Of a stretch of DNA of 64,000 bases, positions 30,716-38,879 are shown piece by piece (positions within the stretch are counted from its first letter, which is position 1; every line of letters starts with the position of its first letter). The DNA comes from Plantago ovata (taxonomy: Eukaryota; Streptophyta; Magnoliopsida; Lamiales; Plantaginaceae). The notes below the pieces were generated by a model. That model saw nothing but the letters and a program-made list of their open reading frames with translations, was not told where the DNA came from and ran no database searches. The stretch covers positions 53,929,253-53,993,252 of the forward strand of contig CM051458.1 in the NCBI GenBank assembly GCA_028274465.1, given 5' to 3'. A program made the position numbers and the translations under genes.

Positions 30716-31989
30716 TGATGAACGCGCGGATGTCGTGCTCCAACGCGAACGAATCAAATAAATTTGTAATTAGCCAAAGGCAATCCACAACTACAACGAA
30801 AACCGTAGTGTAGCAGTAGAATGAGTCGAGTGTCGTTCTCTCAGGACTATAACTAGCTTTATCTATTTAACAAGAGAATATAAAATAGCAGACAGATAGC
30901 AAAAGGGGGTTTCTAGCAGATAATGGAGATTGGTGATAGTATGATCCTTCTTAACATAACGGGTCGATAATCATGCATAAATTCCTCGGTCTTGCATAGA
31001 GATCTTTGAATCAATCTAGTGTCCTGTTGCAAATATTAAGCACTACGAAGATAATTGGTCTGACAAGTCAGTCACTATTGTCTTAATGTGTTCCGTAATT
31101 ATTCAACACTACGAAGATAATTGGTCTGATGGTCGACAAGTGTCCAATTGTGCATAATAATTAATACAACATACGAGAATTTAGGCTGTGCCTGATCAAC
31201 GAAATAAAGCAATGACACGGAGTATAATGCACGATATAGCCATTAGCATGATTATCTTCCCTTCGCTAAGAATTCACATACTACCACCAACGATAAGTTT
31301 AGCTACTGATAATAGGCATGCAATCAACAGAAATCATAGAAGAAAACATATTGAAAGATATATAAAATAAGTAGATTAAACTGTAAGATACAAGTTACCG
31401 AAGGTTGTCAATCTCCGAAGAATTGCGATCCTACGAGCTCCAATCCGCTATGAAAAAGTATCCCCTAAGCTACAGAACTCCCAGGACAGGCCCCGGGAAG
31501 TTCCTACCTAAAACTATAGAGAGAGGTGAGAAAATAGGCCTGGAAAGATATGATTTTCGGAGAAAACTGAGCAACTATATATAGGCCCCGAAATAACACG
31601 GGCGGTTCGCCCCAGCTGTGCGGCGGTTCGCCCCCGGGTTTTTCTCTCGGAATTCCGCGTTTTCGACGCGTTTTTGGATTTCTTCCCCTTTTCGGACTCG
31701 GTTTCTGACTTCTAGTAGCCTTCTAACCTCCAGATTCGGCCCCTAGACTTCAAATCCTATCCGGAAACCTTCAGATACTCCAAATAGGCTTCTGGAACAC
31801 CAATTCCTTGTAAACTTCAATATAATTGCCCGGAAATCTTCGAATTTCAACCAAAACCTGTAAAATAAAATCTAAAGGGAAACGTGACACTATTCTAATA
31901 AAATGCATTAAAATATAGCTAAATTAAATAGAGGATAGCTAAAATAGGTGAAAAAGACTCGAATGAAAGTGTAAAATACACATTCATCA
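30716..31989 (-). repeat. Ath-3 5' LTR
   Basis: The LTR is 1274 bp. On the minus strand the TATA box is near 31571-31580, with the dyads GGGCGGTTCGCCCC and GGCGGTTCGCCCCC directly upstream (about 31600-31640). One G of the first dyad has been lost relative to the 3' LTR. Confidence 0.9.
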
Positions 31990-32190
31990 ATGTTCAGCAA
32001 AAAGGTCAACCGAGCAAGACACCACATCAGAAAGTGGATTTGATCAGCACGAATCAAAAGTCTTTCAGCTCAAAACCTCCTAGTTCCTCAGCAAGTAGAA
32101 AACAAGTCAAAGTTGAAAAACTTAAGACTTGGGTTTCCACTGGACGCGTTCTTGAACATGTTAATGGACATCCACTATTGGATAATTAAC
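31990..32190 (+). pseudogene. SIRE-1 gag, extreme C-terminus
   Basis: It resumes SIRE-1 after the Ath-3 duplication. The frame contains KTPHQKVD, SSSASRKQVKVEKL and ends LEHVNGHPLLDN then TAA at 32188-32190. SIRE-2 ends its gag frame at the same place (63409-63411), so this stop is ancestral and not decay. Confidence 0.75.
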
Positions 32191-32194
32191 TTGT

Positions 32195-32478
32195 TTGCTC
32201 TTGATTGTGCAGACTTCAGCCACGGAGACAAACGATGCAATCTTGCACTTTGTTAGTGGTTGTGGAAAGTACATGACGGGCAACAAGAATAACCTTATAA
32301 ACTATAGACGGTGGTCTAAAGGTCCAACAATAAGGTTTGCTGGTGGAGGCTCCGGTTCTACAAAAGGCTATGGTGACGTGAAGTTAGGATGCATAACCAT
32401 TACTGGAGTTCTTTATGTCAAAAATCTTAAGTTTAACCTTTTCAGCATGAGTCAGTTTGCTGACAAAGGATACTTATG
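32195..32478 (+). pseudogene. SIRE-1 aspartic protease
   Basis: Copia protease-like segment. The catalytic position reads HFVSGCGKYMTG, whereas SIRE-2 has HFDSGCGKHMTG, so the catalytic Asp is Val here. GGGSGSTKGYGDVKLG and VLYVKNLKFNLFSMSQF (the start of the GAG-pre-integrase region) follow. The frame ends at a TGA created by a deletion of about 58 bp relative to SIRE-2. There is no ATG; the frame is entered from gag by shift or splicing at the TAA/GTGCAG boundary. Inactive. Confidence 0.8.
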
Positions 32479-33960
32479 ATTGCAAGAAGATCAGGAGGCT
32501 TGTACACCGTAGATTGGTCTTCAGCAATCGTTGAAAAATGTCTTGTCTCAGATCACGATTGCCTTGATGAAAAAGCATGGTTATGGCATAAACGAACAAG
32601 TCATCTAAACTTCAAGACGCTGAATAAGCTATCTAAAAAGGCACTTGTAGTTGGATTACCTAAGGTTACTTTTAAGAAGGATGGTTTTTGCAATGCATGA
32701 CAGCAAGGAAAGCAAACCAAATCTTCTTTCAAGAACAAGGCAGTACCGTCAACTACAAAACCTTTACATCTCTTGCACATGGACTTGTTTGAATCTTCTT
32801 CAACAAGCTATGCTGGTAAGAAGTATGGTCTTGTCGTGGTGGATGACTATTCAAGATTCACTTGGGTAGTATTCATCAAGCAAAAATCTGAAACTAGGAA
32901 TGAAATAGCTAACTTGCTGAATAAGCTTGAAGTCATGAAAAATGACAAGGTAAAATTCATAAGGACAGACCATGGTACTGAGTTTGTAAACCAGTACATA
33001 ACTGAATATTGTACCTCAAAAGGTATACAACATTAGTTATCCTCATTAAGAACACCACAGCAAAACGGTGTTGATGAATGGAAGAATCGTACCCTGAAAG
33101 AAGCCGCAAGAACAATGCTTGCTGACACTGAAATAAGTCAGGCTTACTGGGTTGAAGCGATTAATACCGCTTGTTATACTCAAAACAGATGTTTGATTAC
33201 TAAGGAATACAACAAAACTCCTTATGAGTTGTTTGTTGGAAGACCTCCCAATATCACTCATCTAAGAGTATTTGGTTGCAAGTGTTTCGTTCTTAATAAT
33301 GGTAGAGAATACCTAAGAACATTTCAACCAAAGGCAGACGAAGCAATATTTCTCGGTTACTCCTTGCATAGTAAAGCTTATAGAGTTTACAGCAAAAAGG
33401 CACAAAATATCGAAGAATCAGTGCATGTTGTATTCTACGAAAAGTCACAAGGAGTGCCTGCTGAAGAAGAAATATCAGAATGTATGAAAAAGTTAATCAT
33501 ACATGAGCAAAGAACTGAATCTAATGCTAGGAAAATCAAGTCAATTGAACTAAATGATGATTCTGACAATGACTCTCCTCCCCCTAGTCATGACAAGATA
33601 AATATAGTTCACGACAAAGAATTTCCAGCAAAAGACGTAGTTGCTCCGGAAGTTGCTGAAACTATGCAACCTCCACTGCCTGCTGATGAAGTACCACAAT
33701 CAAGCAATGCTGAACAAGCAGTTGCTGATGAACCAATCTCAGCAGAGACACAAAATCCGAGTAGTACTGAACAAGTACATACTGAAGAGTCACATGCTGA
33801 TGAGCAAACATATCCTGATCCAATAAGCAGAAAACCTGTTAATAAATGGATTAGAGATCATCCCTCTACGGATATGATTGGCGATATTAATAAACGCCAA
33901 GTGACTAGATCCAAAGCTACTCATAGACTTGCTGAAGAAGCAACTGTTGTAGAAGTAGAA
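32476..33960 (+). pseudogene. SIRE-1 integrase and linker
   Basis: Copia integrase order is visible: HKRTSHLNFKTLNKL, HMDLFESSS (first Asp), VVVDDYSRFTWVVF, IRTDHGTEF (second Asp), NGVDEWKNRT (Glu retained but neighbours altered), then YTQNRCLITKEYNKTPYELF and GCKCFVLNN. A TGA at 32698-32700 and a TAG at about 33036 break the frame; both sites are sense codons in SIRE-2. After about 33480 a low-complexity acidic Ala/Val/Glu linker leads to RT. It would catalyse integration; not functional. Confidence 0.8.
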
Positions 33961-34574
33961 TCTTTGTTCTCTTGCTTTGTTTCAGAAATTGAACCTAAAA
34001 CCATAGAAGAAGCTTCAAAGCATTCTGAATGGATAAAGGCAATTCAAGAAGAACTGGATCAATTCGAAAGGAACAAAGTCTGGAAACTTGTACCACTCGA
34101 TGAAGACAAGAAAGCTATTGGTACAAAGTGGGTGTTCAGAAACAAGCTGAGTGAGTCTGGTGAAGTAACAAGAAATAAAGCACGTTTAGTTGCTCAAGGT
34201 TACTGTCACACTGAAGGATTGGACTATGATGAGTTTATGCACCAGTTGCAAGATTGGATGCAATTAGACTTTTCTTAGCCTTTGCTGCTCACAATGACTT
34301 CATTGTTTACCAAATGAATGTTAAAAGTGCATTCTTGAATGGTGAACTTGCTGAAGAAGTCTACCTAGAACAACCCCCTGGCTTTGAACTTCCCTCAGAA
34401 ATCAATATGGTATACAAGCTTCAGAAAGCTGTATATGGTCTAAAGCAAGCACCAAGAGCATGGTATGATACCTTGGCTAAGTTCTTGCTGGAAAATGGTT
34501 TCAAGAAAGGTAAAGTTGACAAAACCTTATTTACCATGAACCATGATGGTAAAATACTCTTAGTTCAAATTTAG
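33961..34574 (+). pseudogene. SIRE-1 reverse transcriptase, catalytic YVDD region deleted
   Basis: RT begins at SEWIKAIQEELDQFERNKVW, then IGTKWVFRNKL and NKARLVAQGY. A frameshift near 34225-34255 scrambles the next few residues. The second part has [20 protein letters not shown], where the catalytic Asp of the usual [11 protein letters not shown] is Asn, and [12 protein letters not shown]. After ILLVQI there is a TAG and the sequence jumps directly to RKLIGSLLYL, so the YVDD box and about 90 residues are missing relative to SIRE-2. Dead on two counts. Confidence 0.8.
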
Positions 34575-35232
34575 GAAGCTCATTGGTTCCTTGTTGTACT
34601 TAACAGCAAGCAGACCTGACATTCAGTATGCTGTTTGTGTGTGTGCAAGATTCCAATCTGATCCAAGAGAATCACACTACAAAAAGGCAATCAAGATACT
34701 GAAATATGTCAAAGGTACAGTTAATGTTGGATTATGGTATCCTAAAGATTCTGGACTAGAATTGGTTGGTTATTCTGATGCTGATCATGGAGGATCAACT
34801 CTTGATAGAAAAAGTACCTCTGGAACTTGTCAGTTTTTGGGTACTAGATTAATATCATGGTTCAGCAAGAAGCAAACCTGTGTTGCCAATTCATCCACTG
34901 AATCTGAATACATTGCAGCTGGTTGTTGCACAGCTCAAATCCTATGGATTCAGCAACAATTAAGAGATTATGGTATTTCTGCAAAGAAAACACAAATCTT
35001 TTGTGATAATACAAGTGCTATTGCTATCACGCAAAATCGTAAGTTTCACTCAAGGACTAAGCACATTGATATAAGACATCATTTCATTAGAGATCATGTA
35101 GAAAAAGGAGATATTGAGGTTGTGAAAGTAGGCACTGATGATCAGCTTGCTGACATCTTTACAAAGCCCCTACCAGATAATAGGTTCGCAATGCTAAGGT
35201 ATAACCTTGGATTGATTGAACCGCCTCAATAA
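34575..35232 (+). pseudogene. SIRE-1 RNase H
   Basis: Open frame 34591-35232. It contains LTASRPDIQYAVCVCARFQ (the RT to RNase H connection), LVGYSDADHGGS, the CVANSSTESEYIAAG motif, FCDNTSAIAI and the copia terminal DIFTKPLP. The domain itself looks intact (acidic residues Asp/Glu/Asp in the SDAD, STESEY and CDN motifs) and would degrade the RNA strand of the RNA/DNA hybrid. It is detached from a working RT by the upstream deletion. It ends LIEPPQ with TAA at 35230-35232. Confidence 0.8.
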
Positions 35233-35250
35233 AGAATACATTTGGCAGAA

Positions 35251-35616
35251 TGCTGAAACAGGTATTCAGCAAGCCAAAGTATTCTTACTTAAAAGCTCCG
35301 TCTACTAATTTCTTCTAAGAAATGATAAGTCACTACATGTTTGCTGAAACAGGAATTCAGCAAGTAATTCCTTCAAAACGGGTATTTGTTAGGAAACTTG
35401 ATCACTTGCTGAGACAGGCACTCAGTAAGAGAAAAAAAAAAAAAACCTTAAGGATTGCTGAAACAGGCATTCAGACAATCAATGATACTGAAACAGGTAT
35501 TCAAGTATCAAGGGAATATTCTGAGATGGGAACTCAGAAAAAGAGCAAAACTCATTTCTCAGATTTTATCAAAAGATATCTCAAGTACAAAAGAATTTAC
35601 TGATACGGAAAATCAA
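35251..35616 (+). ncRNA. Seven-hairpin array between pol and the envelope-position ORF (SIRE-1 copy)
   Basis: Seven stem-loops share a 7-nt loop of the form A[CT][AG]GGNA. They lie at 35251-35271, 35341-35363, 35405-35429, 35453-35480, 35484-35509, 35519-35539 and 35600-35616. The closing stems differ but pair: CTGAA/TTCAG, CTGAG/CTCAG, CTGAT/ATCAN. Outer stems such as TTGCT/AGCAA, GATAC/GTATC and TTCT/AGAA also pair. Copies fall in different reading frames, so a repeated peptide does not explain them. The same seven occur in order in SIRE-2 (44675-45033). A structured RNA region of the element transcript is inferred. Confidence 0.65.
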
Positions 35617-36001
35617 AAATATCTTTTAAACTTTAGAAAATATGAGATATCTAAGTAAGGGGGAACTTTCAGCAAGTATCTAGGATGTTAATGCAAACTC
35701 GCTGAAAAGATTCTTGTCTATTTCAGCAAGCAATCTAATCCCTTAAAACTCGGTAAAATCAATTTGTGACGTTAATCAGGCACAGATAAACTCGTAATAA
35801 TCATGACATGAAATACAATCGTGGCCATTGATTAAATGGAGTTATTGATCTAACGGTTAATAAAACAAAGAGAGAGAATGCTCTGACGGTTTCAAGTTAG
35901 TGGGCCACTACGCATTCAATGCAAAGGCTCCACTAACGCCTGCTCTGTTTTACCCTTGCTGAGAGCTCAAATCGATTGAGTTTCTCACACATCAGAGACA
36001 C

Positions 36002-36009
36002 TATATAAA
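36002..36009 (+). promoter_or_regulatory. Internal TATA box upstream of the SIRE-1 envelope-position ORF
   Basis: TATATAAA lies 132 bp before ATG 36141 in the context GACACTATATAAAGAAGGAG. The same context and spacing (136 bp) occur in SIRE-2 at 44277-44284. A transcript start about 30 bp downstream would give a ~100-nt leader. Confidence 0.55.
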
Positions 36010-36140
36010 GAAGGAGTTAGAGAAATGACAAAATTCTTTAACTCACATTTCCGTTCTCTGCAAATTTTAGCCTGAATCTACTGTACCTCCGGTCAAAAAG
36101 CAAACTATCTTTTTCGTACACTTTCTTCTCTATAAAAGAA

Positions 36141-36960
36141 ATGGCACCAAAGAGACAGTCTTCTAAGTCCTCAAAGTCATCTAAGGTTGACAGTGCTGAA
36201 ACACGCACTGCTCCGGTGACTACTCCGGCAACAAACACAACGAAAGTTGTGTTGAAAAACGATAGGATATCGGAAAAACCTATGCCTCCGTCATATCTTG
36301 ACACTACAAAGTGTGAAGTGTGAGATGTTGATGCAATGGGGTGGATTTGCAAAGGAGAAGTACATTAGGTACTTCTATGAACAAAAACTCGATGACGAGA
36401 ATGAAGAGGCGCTTGAGTTTATCAAGCAGCAAGGCCTCATGAACTTTATATCTGCTCGCACTAAGCAAGTGAGCATGATAGACACAATGGAATTCTACAA
36501 TAATGCAGAAATCCAGTCCCTTACTGATAGTAAAGGAGTCACTGAAAAAGTGATCTTTACTATAGTTCAGAACACGCAAATCGTCCTGAATTGGACTGAT
36601 TTAGCGGAAATATTTCAGATTCCAACCACTGGAACTGAAGATGACGTCACTGCCACTGACGAAGAAATTGAAGCTTTCTACAGTGACGTCAGAAATGAGA
36701 AAATGAAGAAAGGAGAGATTGCTCCCGTGACTTGGACAAAGCACGTTAAGAGGAAGCATCTCTGTCATTCACTTGGTCTAGTAGCTCTGCTACTGATAAA
36801 AGTTTTGGACTCCCAAGTCGGAGGAATAGACCAAGTAGGCCTGAGAAGATGGCCGCTGCTGATGCATATCCATGAAAATAAAACGGAACTTAGCTGGGCT
36901 AAGTACATTTTCAACAGGCTTGTTGATTGTGTTACTAAGTTCAAGGTAAAGGTAGAAGAC
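36141..36960 (+). pseudogene. SIRE-1 envelope-position ORF, truncated by SIRE-2
   Basis: It begins MAPKRQSSKSSKSSKVDSAE (basic, Ser-rich). A 7-bp tandem duplication near 36306-36319 shifts the frame. The rest reads MLMQWGGFAKEKYIRYFYEQ, TMEFYNNAEIQ, GVTEKVIFTIVQN, LAEIFQIPTTGTEDDV, KRKHLCHSLGLVALLLI, LLMHIHENK up to the SIRE-2 insertion at 36960 (target sequence AAGAC, 36956-36960). The 'EFY...IF.IP..G' pattern resembles the putative plant transposon protein domain also seen in Ath-2 ORF2. No signal peptide or membrane anchor is evident. About 560 further codons expected from SIRE-2 are beyond the window. Confidence 0.7.
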
Positions 36961-38614
36961 TGTTGGTCCCTTTAAACAACAAGAAAAGACTAGAGGGGGG
37001 GGGGGTGAATAGTCTTTTCAAACTTTCGTCGTTTAAAACTTTCTCAGCAAGTACTTATTACTTTTCAGTAATGAGTTTGCTGATACTTAACTTTCTCAGC
37101 AAGCGTAAGTTACTTCACAGTAGCCTGGTTTGCTGATACTTAAAATCAGAGAGCGGAAGTCTTTGATACAATAAGTGCTCTTTTAGTAAGTAAAGGTTTC
37201 AGAAAGTGAAGTGAATGACTGTGTACAGAAAGATATGATTTGCTGAAAGCTAAATACAGTAAGTAAATCACACAAACGCTTTTATAGTGGTATCTGAGAG
37301 TGGCGTAATCTCTCAACTAATCCACTTCGTCCTTTCTAGGATTGAATCCACTAAGATATGATTTGAGGTTCCTTACAATCTCCTATCTAAAGCGATTCAA
37401 CAGAAACCAAAGCACACTTTCTTTGTCTCCAACCTAAACTTGAGAACTCAACCTTGTTCTCCACCAAACTTGGTACTTTTAATCAGCAAAACTATGCTCG
37501 ACTAAGTTCCCCCTGAATATCACGCCTGAAAGGGTGTATTTTCAGTTAGAGAGTTTTGGGGTGAGATGACTTAATTATAACTTATTCAGTTACAACAAGT
37601 AATCTAAGAAACACAACTTGGAATACTTTGCAGTAAACAAGTTTGATTGTTTCTGGTGTCAAGACTTGTTCTTGTTTGAAAGAAAGAACACTTAACTAAT
37701 TTCTTAGCCAAGTTTGTTCTACTTCTTCACAAGTAGCTTTTTGAAGCTTTAAGTCTTGGAACGGATCAATGGCAGTAAGAGTGTTTGAAGGTTTGTGAGT
37801 TTTAAGCACAAGTGAGAGTATGATCACGTTGTTGACACACTTCAACTCTTTGCCGGATGACCTCTATTTATAGTGTAAGTAAGGAGCCGTTTGAATTTCA
37901 AATCCTAAGGCTTTTGTTCCTTAACATGTCACTATCTTGCTTTTGTACTTTCAGCAGCGTCTTTGTTTGTGTTCTAGTCTTCATGTCCTTCGTGTGTAAG
38001 CTTTGCATTAAATGCACATTTGAATAGAATTCAAACAGTAACATTGGAGCGCAAATTCACGTACATTCAGCAAGAGGTCACATATGTTCCATCAGCAAGT
38101 GGTTAGTCTCAGTTTCAGCAAGCACAACCTACTCTGTCTTTCAGATTTTCACTTATGCAATGCTGTTGCTGAATTTTCCACTTTCTGAGCAACACGTGCC
38201 TTTGTAGATATCAGTCTTCAGCAATCTTCTAGTCTTCAGATCTTCAAAAATTCTTCAAGTCTTCAGATCTTCAAAAGTCTTCAAGATTCTGAGCGGTTTC
38301 TATTTGCTTCAATAATTTGTTTGTAATAAACAAAGTATATCTTCAGCAAATGCTTCAATAGGTTATTTTCTTTTCAGAAAATAAGATACATCATAAGCTT
38401 CAGCATCAATAAGTTATTTTCTTTTCAGAAAACAAAATACATCATACGCAAAAGAAATAACTTATCTAGCACCTAATCTAAGTCTTCAGCAAATGTTCCT
38501 CTTTTACAATGTCCTTAAAATTCTAAATTCCTATGGACCTTAAGAGTACTAGTTACTGGACTTTCCTTAATTTAGCATGGTTAATTGCTCATCAAAATTA
38601 CATGTTTCCAAACA
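36961..38614 (-). repeat. SIRE-2 3' LTR
   Basis: The LTR is 1654 bp. The plus strand begins TGTTGGTCCCTTTAAACAAC and ends ATGTTTCCAAACA. The TATA box on the minus strand is at 37865-37872 (TATAAATA). A G-tract of about 11 after CTAGA (about 36990-37005) is the reverse of the C-tract TCTAG motif. It is homologous over its length to the SIRE-1 5' LTR, with many substitutions and a few indels. Confidence 0.85.
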
Positions 38615-38634
38615 AATTTCCCCCTTTTTGATGT
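38615..38634 (-). other. SIRE-2 polypurine tract
   Basis: The minus strand reads CATCAAAAAGGGGGAAATT directly before the LTR start. This matches the expected plus-strand primer position in a copia element. Confidence 0.85.
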
Positions 38635-38879
38635 TAGCAATCCATGGCTAAATTAATTGTTACCCTTTTAGAGGTTTCTGATGTTGAATAAATCAGTTGA
38701 TTAATGCAAGCATACTTGGATAATTAAACAGTAAGCATAAGTAAATTGCATAATCCAAAACCAATAAGAGTCAAAAGTTTCATTGCTGATAGTTATCTTT
38801 CAGAAGTTTACATCAAATAGCATAGATAACATAAACAGAATCAGCAAACAAAAACTTTAACAACAACTATTGCAGGGAC
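38635..38879 (-). other. SIRE-2 3' untranslated spacer
   Basis: AT-rich spacer between the last stop codon of the envelope-position ORF and the polypurine tract. No feature recognised. Confidence 0.5.

Larger units (their letters stand above)
23716..31989 (-). mobile_element. Ath-3: complete non-autonomous Athila-like element, minus orientation
   Basis: Length is 8274 bp with perfect 5-bp duplications ATGTT (23711-23715 and 31990-31994), inserted in SIRE-1 gag. The minus-strand order is 5' LTR, primer site, gag, protease, GGGAGGCAACCC motif, GC dyad, leader, ORF2 remnant, 3' UTR, polypurine tract, 3' LTR. It is the same family as Ath-2, again without RT or integrase. By eye the LTRs differ at about 25 of 1275 positions. 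Confidence 0.9.
11009..36960 (+). mobile_element. SIRE-1: SIRE/Maximus-like Ty1/copia element, split by Ath-2, Ath-3 and SIRE-2
   Basis: Element sequence is 11009-14714, 23472-23715 and 31990-36960. The intervening pieces are Ath-2 and Ath-3, each with a matching 5-bp target duplication. The order is 5' LTR, initiator-Met primer site, gag, protease, integrase, RT, RNase H, hairpin array, envelope-position ORF. The last is cut at 36960 by SIRE-2, so the 3' end and 3' LTR lie beyond the window. Long LTR, copia domain order and an ORF after RNase H suggest the SIRE/Maximus lineage. Every enzyme region carries stops, deletions or altered catalytic residues. The presumed TSD is GGTCC (11004-11008); the partner is not in view. 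Confidence 0.85.

Noticed and set aside
35322-35658. Two short open frames with repeated ETGIQ peptides after SIRE-1 RNase H
   Set aside because: The repeat units fall in different frames (one copy reads LLRQALSK), while pairing of the stems is preserved; RNA structure explains the region better.
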